A stretch of 38,177 nucleotides of DNA from Phycisphaerae bacterium. Lineage in GTDB: Bacteria > Planctomycetota > Phycisphaerae > UBA1845. The notes below the pieces were generated by a model. That model worked only from the letters and a program-made list of their open reading frames with translations. It did no database searches and had not been told where the DNA came from. Both the position numbers and the translations under genes were made by a program. This document shows, piece by piece, positions 1 through 8,701 of this stretch. Location of the stretch: the NCBI GenBank assembly GCA_016929015.1, contig JAFGJQ010000347.1, positions 1 to 38,177 on the forward strand. The letters are read 5' to 3'. Every line of letters starts with the position of its first letter. The stretch's first letter is position 1.

Positions 1-7
1 ATCCTGT

Positions 8-1321
8 ATGTCTGCGCTGCGGGCTCGCCCGTCGGTAACCATCGGCTTGGTCTGTCTGGTCGTCGCTCCGGCTGCCCGCGCCCGGCGGCCGGTGCAGCCC
101 TTGCCGGCGGGTATCTACACGTTTGACCAGGGATCCCCCACGGTCAGCGCGGGTTTTCTGAGCGCCGCAGACGTGCTGCGGTTCTCGTCAGTGGACCCAA
201 CGCTTCCCATCGTCGACGTCAACGCCGCCGACGTCGGACTGACGCTGTTCGATGACATCGACGCCCTGTCCATCAACACGACGGGGGTGGGGCCGATTGA
301 ACCGCTGCTGCTGGTCTTTTCCGTCGATCGCTACACCACGGGGATCGCCCCGCCCGAGCCGTCCTTGGTGGCGCAGGGCGTGCCGTTCAACGTGTACGAC
401 CAGGCCGCCCGGGGACACGCCGCGGCAGACCAGTACCTCAGCACGGAACCGTTTACGCGATCCGGCGTCGTTCCCCTGCGCGGCGAGCGTCAAGTGACGA
501 ACAACACGTTGATTCGGAACAACTTTGACGAAGGGGGTACGGGGCACGGGGCCCAACCCCAGCGAGCGGCGGACATCAATACGAACGCCGAGCCCCAGGA
601 CAACGTCGATGCTGTAGCGGCTGAGCAGATTCCCGGCCTGCGGACCCGGCCGCCGCTGTATCTGTCTCTGACGCCGGACTCCCCGACCGTGATCCAGACG
701 GGTACCAGCGGCGCCCACATCTTCTACCTGGCCGAGCCGAACATGCCTTTGTCGTTATTCGCGGCGCCCGAGGCTCTGGGTCTGACTCCGCTGGATGACA
801 TTGATGCGTTGGTCGTGTTCGACATGAATGAGAACGGGGTTTTCGACGGGTCGGGTCCGACGTCCGACCAAGTCCTGTTTTCGCTGGCACCCGGGTCGCC
901 GTCACTCTCGGCCATTCCCGACGCCAGCAACGAGGGTGCGGCGGCGGATGTTTTCTCCGTCCATCCGGGATCGCCCCCGACCATCACCGTACTGGCCAGC
1001 GCCGCCCAGTTGGGGCTCGGCGCGATCGGCGACAATGTGGATGCCCTGCATTTCATCCGATCCGCCACGCCGATGCAGAGCGCCCTGCGGCACGGCATTC
1101 GCGAACGCATCCCTTGCGACTATGACAACGACAGCGACGTGGATCACAAGGATTTGACCGCCTGGGTGGTGGACTGCCAGACCGGTCCGGACATCCCGGG
1201 CACGCCCGAGCCGCTGACCCTGGAATGCCTTCTGGCGTTTGACACGACCGGGGATGAGCGGATTGATCTGGCCGACTTTGCCGCGTTCCAGCGGCTTTTT
1301 ACGGGGATCATCCTTCCATAG
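8..1321 (+). CDS. Exported repeat protein with C-terminal dockerin-like tail
   Basis: This 437-residue protein has an N-terminal hydrophobic stretch (about residues 10-24) consistent with a signal peptide, so it is probably secreted or surface-associated. The body carries three related segments, at about residues 35-88, 215-275 and 290-350. Each has a beta-rich SPT/SPS-type opening and ends in a GL..(D/G)D.(I/V)DAL motif. The C-terminus (about 365-437) has two acidic calcium-loop-like sequences, DYDNDSDVDHKDL and DTTGDERIDLADF, resembling type I dockerin duplications and typical of planctomycete exported proteins. The ATG at position 8 is close to the window edge, so the true start could lie upstream. 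No enzymatic domain is recognisable. A structural or surface-display role is inference. Confidence 0.75.
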   Translation: MSALRARPSVTIGLVCLVVAPAARARRPVQPLPAGIYTFDQGSPTVSAGFLSAADVLRFSSVDPTLPIVDVNAADVGLTLFDDIDALSINTTGVGPIEPLLLVFSVDRYTTGIAPPEPSLVAQGVPFNVYDQAARGHAAADQYLSTEPFTRSGVVPLRGERQVTNNTLIRNNFDEGGTGHGAQPQRAADINTNAEPQDNVDAVAAEQIPGLRTRPPLYLSLTPDSPTVIQTGTSGAHIFYLAEPNMPLSLFAAPEALGLTPLDDIDALVVFDMNENGVFDGSGPTSDQVLFSLAPGSPSLSAIPDASNEGAAADVFSVHPGSPPTITVLASAAQLGLGAIGDNVDALHFIRSATPMQSALRHGIRERIPCDYDNDSDVDHKDLTAWVVDCQTGPDIPGTPEPLTLECLLAFDTTGDERIDLADFAAFQRLFTGIILP

Positions 1322-1384
1322 CCAACGACACTGCGGATCGGGAAGAAGCGCGGGCTCCGCCGCCGGTGGAGAGTTCGGAAGGTG

Positions 1385-1957
1385 TCAGGCCGCGGAGCCG
1401 ATCTCGGCCAGGATGGCCTTGAGCGTGTGCGCCAGGCTCCGGTTGAGGGTCTCGGCCAGTGGTGCGCTCTGCACGGAGACAGGGCGCCACCCGGCAGTCG
1501 GGGCCAAGAGAGTGTGCAGCTCTCGCAGCAGCGCCTCCAGAGCCACCCGCTGGCCCAGGCTCAGGTTATCTTCAGCTCCCTCGGAGGCCACTCCGATGCG
1601 AACCACGTCTGCCGGTTGCCCAATGGCCTGTTGGCCGAGCCATGACCCTGTGGCTTGGACAAGGCCGGTGGCGGTGATGACGAAGTGGAACTGGTCCGTG
1701 GAGGTGATGGCCGCCAAGGCCATCGACCGGGGTCCTGCCGGCAGTGGACAGGGTGCGACATCAATCTGGTGCCATCGACCGAGCCCGACTCGCAGGTCGC
1801 GGCTGACGGCGCGTTGGGCCTGCTCTGCGGCGAGTTGGGGGAGCAGTGCCTGGGCGGTCGACTGGGAAGGCTCGATCAGGATCAGCAATCCGGCGGTGAT
1901 CGTCATCGCGACGACCAGCGAAGCCAGAACCCGAAACATGCGCGCACGATGATCCAT
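1385..1957 (-). CDS. Membrane-anchored Amidase_2/PGRP-like protein, probably inactive
   Basis: This 190-residue protein has one N-terminal membrane segment (about residues 8-28) followed by an extracytoplasmic domain. The domain follows the pattern of the N-acetylmuramoyl-L-alanine amidase (Amidase_2/PGRP) fold: RWHQIDV for the first strand, FHFVITATG at 90-98 for the YHFVI strand, IGVAS at 121-125 for the IGI strand, and SLGQRVALEALLRELH at 133-148 for the final helix. The zinc-binding positions are not conserved: the usual VIHHS is IDVAPC at 65-70 and the usual GAH is GQQ at 108-110. The family assignment is inferred from this pattern and is moderate. If it is right, the protein may bind but not cleave peptidoglycan. 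The start is weakly supported; M7 is an alternative. It is convergent with the upstream dockerin-tailed gene. Confidence 0.6.
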   Translation of the reverse strand: MDHRARMFRVLASLVVAMTITAGLLILIEPSQSTAQALLPQLAAEQAQRAVSRDLRVGLGRWHQIDVAPCPLPAGPRSMALAAITSTDQFHFVITATGLVQATGSWLGQQAIGQPADVVRIGVASEGAEDNLSLGQRVALEALLRELHTLLAPTAGWRPVSVQSAPLAETLNRSLAHTLKAILAEIGSAA

Positions 1958-2019
1958 TGGTGCTTTAATCCGCCCTAAGCTACCGCGAGTTGGTGGTTTA
2001 ACAGCGCCTCGTTACCCTT

Positions 2020-2049
2020 TATCTACAAAACATATCGGTTCGATGTCAA
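2020..2049 (-). promoter_or_regulatory. Candidate promoter for the amidase-like gene
   Basis: On the minus strand a perfect TTGACA (2044-2049) is followed after 18 bases by TAGATA (2020-2025), inside an unusually AT-rich stretch between accD and the amidase-like gene. The predicted leader is about 50 bases. The -10 is only a partial match. Confidence 0.4.
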
Positions 2050-2148
2050 AAAAAATTCACCAAGATTTTTGTTCCTGCCGATAATACCCTATTTCCTTCT
2101 CGGACGGGCGGACCGACACACCATATTTAGTGTGATCGCAGTCAACAA

Positions 2149-2955
2149 CTACTTCCCACAATAGTCGATGATGCGGGCGATCTCGGGTCGGAGATTCTTT
2201 CGCTCCACAATACGATCGACGAATCCGTGGGTCCGCATGAACTCGGCCGTCTGGAATCCCGGCGGCAGTTCCGCCTTGATGGTGTTGGCGATAACTCGCG
2301 GACCCGCAAAGCCGATCATGGCGCCGGGCTCGGCCAGAATCACGTCGCCCAGGCTGGCAAAGCTGGCCGCCACGCCCGCGGTGGTGGGGTCGGTGGCCAC
2401 GATGATGTACAGCCCGCCCGCATCGTCCAGGCGGGCGAGAGCGGCGGAGGTCTTGGACATCTGAACCAGCGAGACCATGCCCTCCTGCATGCGAGCGCCT
2501 CCGGAAGCCGTCACCATGATCATGGGGAGGTTCTCTTCCGTGGCTCGCTCGATGGCCGCCGTCACCTTCTCTCCCACGACGGCCCCCATGGAGGCCATGA
2601 TGAAGGCGGGATTCATGACTCCGATAATAACCTTCCGTCCGCGGATGTAGGCCCGGCCCACTACGACGGCCTCTCGCTCGCCCGTCGCCTTCTGCTGCGA
2701 TTTGATCCGTTCCGGATACGGGATGCGGTCGGTGAACTTGAGGGGATCGGTGGGGGTGAGATCATCGAGGAACTCCTCGAAGGTCCCGGGGTCGACGAGT
2801 TGGGCAATGCGGGTCCGGGCGTCAATGCGTCTGTGGAAGCCGCATTCGGGGCAGACATGAAGGTTCTGTTCCACCTCTTCGCGGTAGAGCATGGCGCCAC
2901 ACGACTGGCAGCGTTCCCACACGCCTGCAGGAATGTCCGTCCGTTCGTTCTGCAT
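2149..2955 (-). CDS. accD: Acetyl-CoA carboxylase carboxyltransferase subunit beta
   Basis: This subunit acts with AccA to move the carboxyl group from carboxybiotin to acetyl-CoA, giving malonyl-CoA for fatty-acid synthesis in the cytoplasm. The 268 residues are close to the usual 280-300. The N-terminal zinc ribbon is intact (C16, C19, C35, C38), followed by the crotonase-fold carboxyltransferase domain with the TASGGARMQEG and IGFAGPRV signatures. The ATG at 2955 has a good Shine-Dalgarno (GAGG, 7 bases upstream). It is the last gene of a minus-strand series, 177 bases after the phosphatase-like gene, so it may have its own promoter. No accA is present in the window. Confidence 0.97.
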   Translation of the reverse strand: MQNERTDIPAGVWERCQSCGAMLYREEVEQNLHVCPECGFHRRIDARTRIAQLVDPGTFEEFLDDLTPTDPLKFTDRIPYPERIKSQQKATGEREAVVVGRAYIRGRKVIIGVMNPAFIMASMGAVVGEKVTAAIERATEENLPMIMVTASGGARMQEGMVSLVQMSKTSAALARLDDAGGLYIIVATDPTTAGVAASFASLGDVILAEPGAMIGFAGPRVIANTIKAELPPGFQTAEFMRTHGFVDRIVERKNLRPEIARIIDYCGK

Positions 2956-3132
2956 GGTCGAACCTCAGTGTTGCATGAGACAATCGACACGCGCCGTTCC
3001 CATCGGGTTTGCCGGCGTCCGTGCATGGTTGATGCGGAATGCACCCCACATCCGGCGGATCAGTGTAGGCTTGGATCGGCGTTTGGCCAAGGGCGGCACC
3101 GGCTCGCCCGGCGTTTCCCGTGCGGCAAGCAG

Positions 3133-3711
3133 TCACAACGGGCCTGGCTCGCGTCGTGCGGGCTCCACCTCGTACCAGACGGGCTCGGGAGTCGTCAGAT
3201 ATCTCAGTTCACCCAGGTCCCGGTCCTCCAGCGCACAGCGGGCCAGGGCCAGAGCGAGGGGTCCGAGAACCACACCGACGGTGCGGTTCCTGTGCTTGTG
3301 GGTGATGCGTGCGATCGCCTTGCGGATGCGGGCTGCGGCGTCTGCCAGGCTTTCCCCATCGGGCGGACGGACGCTGTCGGGGTGGTCCGCCCACTGCCGG
3401 AAAACGCGCGGGTACCGATCGCGGATCTGCGGCTCCGTCAGGCCCTCCCAGAGTCCGACGTCGACCTCCTTCAACTCGCGAACCTGCCGGAGGCGAACCT
3501 CCGCCCGGTCGGCAAACAGCTCGGCGGTCTGATGTGCAGGCTTCTCGGGGCTGCCGTACACCGCCGCCAGCTCCCGGCTGGCCAGCTCGTTGGCCCAGTG
3601 GAGCGCCCGCCGCCGGCCTTCCGCATTGATGGAGACGGGCGTACGTGCGTTGAGACGCCCGTCCCGACTCCAGTCCGTATCGGCCCAGGGGATGAGGACA
3701 ACGGTGGTCAC
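3133..3711 (-). CDS. Histidine-phosphatase-fold protein lacking catalytic residues
   Basis: This 192-residue protein has the layout of the histidine phosphatase (phosphoglycerate mutase-like) superfamily but has lost its active site. The N-terminal LVRHGxT motif reads LIPWADT (residues 6-12), replacing the catalytic His with Trp9. The SPLxRAxQTA motif reads SPEKPAHQTA (54-63), replacing the Arg with Pro58. The second catalytic VSHG reads VLGP (148-151). Structural motifs remain: VGLWEGLT near 85-92, PDGES at 117-121 and TVGVV near 144. The reading frame is intact, so it is probably a pseudo-enzyme with a binding or regulatory role rather than a decaying gene. It starts with GTG overlapping the rpe stop by four bases (GTGA), implying translational coupling to rpe. 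Confidence 0.8.
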   Translation of the reverse strand: MTTVVLIPWADTDWSRDGRLNARTPVSINAEGRRRALHWANELASRELAAVYGSPEKPAHQTAELFADRAEVRLRQVRELKEVDVGLWEGLTEPQIRDRYPRVFRQWADHPDSVRPPDGESLADAAARIRKAIARITHKHRNRTVGVVLGPLALALARCALEDRDLGELRYLTTPEPVWYEVEPARREPGPL

Positions 3712-4400
3712 GACAGTCCCTCCCTCCCGGCGTGTTGCGCTCGTCGTCGGAGCGTCTCGACGGCCTCCCCCGGTGACGGCGCGCCAAACACGGCCGAGCC
3801 GGCCACCAGCGTGTCGGCCCCGGCCCGAACGGCCCGCTCCACGGTGTCGGCATCAATCCCGCCGTCGATTTCCAGTCGCTGGTCGGGACGCAGGCGTTGA
3901 CGCAACTCCGCCACTTTGGGAAGCACCTCGGGCATGAAGGCCTGGCCGCCAAATCCCGGCCACACGCTCATGACCAGCACCAGATCCACGTCGGGCAGGA
4001 TGGACTCGATGGAGGAAACGGGCGTGGTGGGATTCAGGCACACGCCGACGCCCGCGCCCAGGGCTCGGATGTGGTCCACGACTTTGCGAGGCTCGTCCGT
4101 GACCTCCGTATGGAACGTCAGGAGGTCGGCGCCGGCCTTGACGAACGGCTCCGCATAGCGGAGGGGATCCTCGATCATCAGGTGGGTGTCGAAGAACAAC
4201 TTCGTGCATGGCCGGATGGCGCGGACCAGAGGCGGGCCGAAGGTGATATTGGGCACGAAGTGCCCGTCCATCACATCGAGGTGGAGCAGGTCCGCCCCGG
4301 CTTTCTCCACGACGGCAATGGCCTCAGCCAGCCGACCGAAATCCGCCGCAAGGATGGACGGCGCGATGCGTATGCCGGGTTGAGTGAGCAGAGAGCTCAT
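3708..4400 (-). CDS. rpe: Ribulose-phosphate 3-epimerase
   Basis: The enzyme interconverts D-ribulose 5-phosphate and D-xylulose 5-phosphate in the pentose phosphate pathway. The 230-residue TIM barrel is full length. Metal and catalytic residues are present: IAPSILAADF at 12-21, HLDVMDGHFVPN at 40-51 (H40, D42), DTHLM at 71-75 and LEIDGGI near 181-187. The phosphate-binding loop near the C-terminus (AGSAVFG) is also intact. Its ATG overlaps the stop of the upstream TOPRIM-like gene by four bases, and its own stop overlaps the GTG of the phosphatase-like gene. The three genes are therefore very likely co-translated. Confidence 0.97.
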   Translation of the reverse strand: MSSLLTQPGIRIAPSILAADFGRLAEAIAVVEKAGADLLHLDVMDGHFVPNITFGPPLVRAIRPCTKLFFDTHLMIEDPLRYAEPFVKAGADLLTFHTEVTDEPRKVVDHIRALGAGVGVCLNPTTPVSSIESILPDVDLVLVMSVWPGFGGQAFMPEVLPKVAELRQRLRPDQRLEIDGGIDADTVERAVRAGADTLVAGSAVFGAPSPGEAVETLRRRAQHAGREGLS

Positions 4401-5008
4401 CCGTCCGAGTCCATTTCATTAGGCGTGTCGCAGCCAGCCCGGGCTGCAGCGGCCCGACAGTCATTATACAGCGCCGCGAGGGCGGAATTTCCCAGCCACA
4501 GTCGGAAGGTGGGACCGGGTGCGTCCCGAACGAGTTCCGCTACAACCTCGCTCTTGCGCATCTGGCGATCGGAGGCCACCTTGGCAATTGCGTGTTTCAC
4601 GAAACCGATGCGGCGGGCTTCATCCAGCCGATCCAGGTCCGCCTCGTCTATCGCCAGTCTTTCGCACAGGTAGTGCGAGTCCAGGGCCAGCCAAGTCTCC
4701 GGGGCCGGGTCTGCCACGCCACATACGAGCAATGGACGCGCTTCCTCGGGAAAGGCGCTGGTCTCTCCCCGTTGGACAGTCTGCCAGCGACCCCGATCCG
4801 CGTCGGTGAAGCGAAGCACGAGGTCCGCGCCCTGCTTCTGGAAGAAGCGCCACGCATCGCGAGCCTGGGACCGCTTCATCCGCTGCTGCTTTCCAATCGC
4901 CGCAGGGGGCTCGACCAACTCCGCCCCACACTGCAGCCGATCGCGCAACCCGAGGAGGAAGCCAAAGCTGTTCCGATCCTGGCAGATGACGCCAATCCTG
5001 GCGATCAT
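4397..5008 (-). CDS. Small TOPRIM-like (DUF4276/RloB-like) partner of the upstream ATPase
   Basis: This 203-residue cytoplasmic protein has no confident named family. The pattern resembles small TOPRIM-type proteins that accompany RecF/SMC-like ATPases: an N-terminal strand [11 protein letters not shown] where TOPRIM proteins have a V.vEG.tD motif (here Q10-D11), a predicted strand LVLRF followed by the acidic pair D69xD71, and GVADPAPETWLALD at 97-110, which resembles the E.WLLAD segment of DUF4276/RloB proteins. The first acidic residue appears replaced by Gln, so nuclease activity is uncertain. Its ATG overlaps the ATPase stop (ATGA) and its stop overlaps the rpe start (ATGA). By analogy with OLD and PARIS systems the ATPase may control this protein; that is inference. 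Confidence 0.55.
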   Translation of the reverse strand: MIARIGVICQDRNSFGFLLGLRDRLQCGAELVEPPAAIGKQQRMKRSQARDAWRFFQKQGADLVLRFTDADRGRWQTVQRGETSAFPEEARPLLVCGVADPAPETWLALDSHYLCERLAIDEADLDRLDEARRIGFVKHAIAKVASDRQMRKSEVVAELVRDAPGPTFRLWLGNSALAALYNDCRAAAARAGCDTPNEMDSDG

Positions 5009-6204
5009 CCGATCAACTCCATGGAGTACTGCTCTGCCAGGAGAGACCTGTCCGGATCTGCATTGGCCGGCGGCACGGCAACCACTTCCGTCCGGTCGCC
5101 GGTCCGGCGCAGGAGAGTCACGGATTCCCGGAATGCGTCGAACATGTTTATGAAATAGGGCGAATGCGACGTGAAGACGAACTGGCTTCGGGGCGCACAG
5201 TCTTCGATGAGGTCATGAAGGTGTCTCAGGAGACCTGGGTGAATCCCGTTTTCCGGTTCCTCCAGAACAACAAGGGGGCAGGATGGTCCATGGGCACTGA
5301 ACGCATCGCTCAGGACAACCAAGGCACAGATTCCCAGAAACCTCAGCGTGCCGTCCGACAGTCCTGGCCACGAAGCCCGGGATCTTGCGTCCATTTCCAG
5401 GAACGGAACTGGATTTTGGTCAGGCGCGGGGAAGAAATTGATCGCACGCAGGTTGGGTTCTACTTTCTGCGCGTGCTTCACGAGCCTTCGATACCGCTGC
5501 TCGTCGATGTTCTTGAGTTGGAACAATGCGGTTGCCAGGTTGTCGCCGCGCGGGACCAACCCACCCAGAGGCCATTTGATCTCTGTCCATCCAAACCTCA
5601 TGTGGTCCGGGCTCAAGGCGAAGTAAGCCCAGCCTGCAAGATACTGCCGGAAGCGGACCGCGCGACGGTTCGTCGGTAGCTCGTACAGCTTCTGCAGCAT
5701 CGTTGAATCCTGCGGAGCGAGAGTGTGGACCGTCGCCGGCTGCCTCTGCGCCAGGTGATTCTCCTCGTGCGTCAATGTGGCTTCTTTGCCGTCGCTGTCG
5801 AGAAGGACCGTGCTCCGGAAGTGGTCCCCATTGACCGTCAGTCGTTCTCGTCCAACCTGGACGGTCAACGAGCCAAGCTGCGCCGGGTTGTCGGACGGCG
5901 CCACCACCAAAACGAGTTCGTATTCGTAATCCAGCGTTTCGCCGGCTGCTTCGACCGTCGCGCTGCAACCCAGTTCAATCTGATTCGACTTGACGTGCCA
6001 ATTCGTCAACTCCTCCACGCCTCCAGGGACCCATACCGCGGCCTGGGGCAGATCCAAGGCCGCCGTAGCCTGGAGAAATCGGATCGCGCTGCACAGATTG
6101 GTCTTTCCGCTGTTGTTCTTGCCGATCAACAGGTGACGCTGCGTGAAGCTCACTTCCGTGTTTAAGAACGTCTTGAAGTTGTGCAATCGCAGCTTCTTGA
6201 GCAT
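5005..6204 (-). CDS. RecF/SMC-like AAA family ATPase (AAA_21/AAA_15 type)
   Basis: This 399-residue ABC-type ATPase is of the OLD/RecF kind. It has Walker A GKNNSGKT at 28-35, a signature motif LSDG at 282-285, Walker B and catalytic glutamates in [13 protein letters not shown] at 311-323, and an H-loop TSHSPYF with His347. The region between Walker A and the signature is short (about 245 residues) and predicted beta/alpha rather than a long coiled coil, like stand-alone COG4637-type predicted ATPases rather than Rad50. The gene starts 33 bases after the pgk stop and overlaps the next gene by four bases. Such ATPases with small TOPRIM-like partners are common in anti-phage modules, but the housekeeping neighbours here make another role possible. 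Confidence 0.85.
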   Translation of the reverse strand: MLKKLRLHNFKTFLNTEVSFTQRHLLIGKNNSGKTNLCSAIRFLQATAALDLPQAAVWVPGGVEELTNWHVKSNQIELGCSATVEAAGETLDYEYELVLVVAPSDNPAQLGSLTVQVGRERLTVNGDHFRSTVLLDSDGKEATLTHEENHLAQRQPATVHTLAPQDSTMLQKLYELPTNRRAVRFRQYLAGWAYFALSPDHMRFGWTEIKWPLGGLVPRGDNLATALFQLKNIDEQRYRRLVKHAQKVEPNLRAINFFPAPDQNPVPFLEMDARSRASWPGLSDGTLRFLGICALVVLSDAFSAHGPSCPLVVLEEPENGIHPGLLRHLHDLIEDCAPRSQFVFTSHSPYFINMFDAFRESVTLLRRTGDRTEVVAVPPANADPDRSLLAEQYSMELIG

Positions 6205-6217
6205 GAGGGATGCCCTC
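6205..6217 (-). promoter_or_regulatory. Hairpin covering the Shine-Dalgarno of the ATPase gene
   Basis: Directly before the ATPase ATG the minus strand reads GAGGG-CAT-CCCTC-ATG. The only good ribosome-binding sequence (GAGGG) can pair perfectly with CCCTC next to the start codon, which could limit translation of the ATPase/TOPRIM-like pair relative to pgk. The stem is only 5 bp. Confidence 0.35.
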
Positions 6218-6237
6218 TCTGCAAGCGCCGGATTATC

Positions 6238-7467
6238 TCACGCCCCATCCAGGATGTCGATGGCCTTGAACGGCTTGCCTTCCAGGAACTCCAGGGAGGC
6301 GCCGCCGCCGGTGGAGATGTGGGTCATCTTCTCGGAGAGGCCCATCCTTTCGACCGCCGCGGCGCTGTCGCCGCCGCCGATGATGCTGACCGCCCCGCGC
6401 GCGGTGGCCTCCGCCACCGCCTGAGCGATGGCCAGGGTGCCGGCGTCGAACGGCGGCGTCTCGAACACGCCGACCGGCCCGTTCCAGACGATGGTCCTGG
6501 CGTCCAGCAGTTCGCGGCGGTATGCCTCGGTGGCCTCCGGTCCGATGTCCACTCCCATCCAATCATCCGGGATCGCTTCCCGACAGATCTGGCTCTTGGC
6601 GTTGGGCTCAATCTTCTGCACGGCCACGGAGTCGATCGGCAGCACGAGTTTGGCCCCGGCCAATTCGCGAAGCCGTCGGGCCTGGTCCAGATGGTCGCGC
6701 TCCACCAGGCTGTGGCCGACGTGGATGCCGGCCGCCGCGCGGAAGGTATACGTCATGGCGCCGCCGATGAGGATCTTGTCACAAAGGCCGGCCAACCGCT
6801 CAATGACGCCGATCTTGTCGGAGACCTTTGCCCCGCCCAGCACCACCACGAACGGGTGGGCGGGACTGGCGACGGCATCGCCCAGGAAGTCGAGTTCCTT
6901 TTTGACCAGAAAGCCGATGACGCGGGACTTGCTCTCCATAAGCTGGGGCACGGTCAACATGCTGGCGTTGTCGCGATGGCAGGTGCCGAAGGCGTCGTTG
7001 ACGTAGGCGTCCCCCATCTCCGCGATCTGCCGGGCGAATTCGTCCTTCTGCTTGCGGAGGGCGGGATCGTCCTTGGCCTTCTTGTCCTTGATCTCTTCGG
7101 CTGCGTGATAGCGCAGGTTCTCGAGGAGGCAGCACTGGCCGTTCTGCAGCGCGTTTACCAGATCAACGACCCTGGGCCCGATGCAGTCGGGGGCGATGGG
7201 GACGGTTTGGCCGAGGAGCTCGCCCAGGCGTTTGGCCACCGGCTTGAGGGAGTATTTGGGTTCCGCCTTGCCGTCCGGGCGGCCGAGGTGACTCATACAG
7301 ACAGCCCGCCCGCCCCCTTCCAGAATGCGACGGATGGTGGGGAGGGCACCGCGGATGCGACGGTCGTCCGTGATGTTCCCTTCCTTGTCGAGGGGAACGT
7401 TGAAATCCACGCGTACGAGCACGCGCTTGCCCTTCACATCGATGTCCGCAACCGTCTTCTTGGTCAT
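6238..7467 (-). CDS. pgk: Phosphoglycerate kinase
   Basis: The enzyme transfers phosphate between 1,3-bisphosphoglycerate and ADP in glycolysis. From the ATG at 7467 it is 409 residues, close to the usual 390-415, and begins [20 protein letters not shown]. The signature RVDFNVPL is at 19-26, the N-domain substrate-binding RPDG and HLGRP region follows, and the C-terminal nucleotide-binding loop GGGDSAAAV and the GGGAS motif are intact. The frame is open 25 codons further upstream, but 7467 is preferred because it has a GGAG ribosome-binding site and matches the family N-terminus. It lies 208 bases after gap, separated by a region rich in inverted repeats, and 33 bases before the ATPase gene. 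Confidence 0.97.
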   Translation of the reverse strand: MTKKTVADIDVKGKRVLVRVDFNVPLDKEGNITDDRRIRGALPTIRRILEGGGRAVCMSHLGRPDGKAEPKYSLKPVAKRLGELLGQTVPIAPDCIGPRVVDLVNALQNGQCCLLENLRYHAAEEIKDKKAKDDPALRKQKDEFARQIAEMGDAYVNDAFGTCHRDNASMLTVPQLMESKSRVIGFLVKKELDFLGDAVASPAHPFVVVLGGAKVSDKIGVIERLAGLCDKILIGGAMTYTFRAAAGIHVGHSLVERDHLDQARRLRELAGAKLVLPIDSVAVQKIEPNAKSQICREAIPDDWMGVDIGPEATEAYRRELLDARTIVWNGPVGVFETPPFDAGTLAIAQAVAEATARGAVSIIGGGDSAAAVERMGLSEKMTHISTGGGASLEFLEGKPFKAIDILDGA

Positions 7468-7535
7468 GGGATTCTCCGACTTCCTTACCGTTTTGCGTTC
7501 GTTCCGCCCGACCGCGTCCGATTTCCATTGTGTAA

Positions 7536-7610
7536 GTGGCACGAGCCGGCACTGCCGGGTCGTGGGGTTTGTTCGATCCCCCGCGGCCCCGCTTCGCCGG
7601 ACCGTGCCAC
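7536..7610 (-). promoter_or_regulatory. Overlapping inverted repeats between gap and pgk
   Basis: Positions 7540-7564 form a near-perfect palindrome with 12-base arms (one mismatch) around a single centre base. The outer sequence GTGGCACG (7536-7543) is also perfectly complementary to CGTGCCAC (7603-7610). The same CACG bases can thus pair with either partner, giving two mutually exclusive RNA structures in the gap-pgk transcript. No T-run follows, so a simple terminator is unlikely; a processing or stability element, an attenuator or a REP-like sequence are all possible. Confidence 0.4.
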
Positions 7611-7675
7611 CGAAAGGGTGACCTGTTCAGAATACATCCGCACGAGTGCGAGCGTGCCCGCGCCGTCCGGCCCGC

Positions 7676-8701
7676 CTACAGTCCGGCCATCTTGAGGACC
7701 AGGTCCGACGTCCGCACGGAATAGCCCCACTCGTTGTCGTACCACGTGACGATCTTGAGCATCTTGCCGCCGTCCTTGGGCATGGTCATGGTGCTCAGGC
7801 CGTCAAAGATGGAGCTGTAGTTGCTGTGAATCACGTCGGTGCTGACGATCGGATCCTCGGTGTAGCACAGGATGCCCTTCAACGGACCGTCGGCGGCTTC
7901 CCGGATGGCGGCGTTGACCTGGTCCCGCGTCACCGATTTCTCCAGCGTGCAGGTCAGGTCCACCAGCGAACCGGTGGGCACGGGAACCCGCAGGGCAAAC
8001 CCGTTGAGCTTGCCGGCGAGAGCGGGGATCACCTTGCCGACTGCGGCCGCAGCACCGGTGGTGGTCGGGATGATGTTCAATGCACCGGCACGGGCGCGAC
8101 GCAGGTCCTTGTGAATCTGGTCGGCAATCTTCTGGTCGTTCGTATAGGCATGGACCGTCGTCATCAGGCCTTCGACGATGCCGAACTTGTCGTGGAGTAC
8201 CTTCGCCACCGGGGCGAGGCAGTTCGTGGTGCAGCTCGCGTTGGAGACGCAGGTGTGCTCCGGCTTGAGCATGTTGTCGTTTACGCCCAAGACGACGGTC
8301 AGGTCGGGCTCGTCCTTGGCGGGAGCGCTCAGAATCACCTTGCGGGCGCCGGCCTTGATATGGTCGCCGTAGCCGCCCTTCTCCGACTCCCGCTTGGTGA
8401 AGATGCCGGTGGACTCGATGACGACATCCACCTTCATCGACTTCCACGGCAGGTTGGCCGGGGACTTCTCGCCCAACACCGCAATCCGCTGCCCGTCCGC
8501 GACAATCGCGTTGCCCTCGGCGGCAATCGTGCCTGGATAGGTGCCGTGAACCGAGTCGTACTTCAGCAGGTGGGCAAGGCTCTTGGCGTCGGCGAGGTCG
8601 TTGATGGCCGCCACCTCAAATTGCCCCTTCCGGGCGAGCATGTCGCGCACGACCAGACGCCCGATTCGTCCAAAACCGTTGATTCCTACACGTACCGCCA
8701 T
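7676..8701 (-). CDS. gap: Glyceraldehyde-3-phosphate dehydrogenase, type I
   Basis: The enzyme is the NAD-dependent glycolytic oxidation/phosphorylation step producing 1,3-bisphosphoglycerate, the substrate of the downstream Pgk. From the ATG at 8701 it is 341 residues and starts [14 protein letters not shown] with the Rossmann GxGxxG loop. An aspartate (D35) at the end of the second strand favours NAD. The catalytic motif [12 protein letters not shown] places the nucleophile at C157, and the C-terminal WYDNEWGYS is intact. An upstream in-frame ATG at 8716 lacks a ribosome-binding site, while 8701 has GGAG nine bases upstream. It is the first gene of the gap-pgk-rpe-accD series and is divergent from the exported protein at 9256. 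Confidence 0.97.
   Translation of the reverse strand: MAVRVGINGFGRIGRLVVRDMLARKGQFEVAAINDLADAKSLAHLLKYDSVHGTYPGTIAAEGNAIVADGQRIAVLGEKSPANLPWKSMKVDVVIESTGIFTKRESEKGGYGDHIKAGARKVILSAPAKDEPDLTVVLGVNDNMLKPEHTCVSNASCTTNCLAPVAKVLHDKFGIVEGLMTTVHAYTNDQKIADQIHKDLRRARAGALNIIPTTTGAAAAVGKVIPALAGKLNGFALRVPVPTGSLVDLTCTLEKSVTRDQVNAAIREAADGPLKGILCYTEDPIVSTDVIHSNYSSIFDGLSTMTMPKDGGKMLKIVTWYDNEWGYSVRTSDLVLKMAGL

Noticed and set aside
2130-2150. CACAC/GTGTG hairpin after accD as a terminator
   Set aside because: The stem is five or six pairs with a large loop and no T-run follows on the minus strand.
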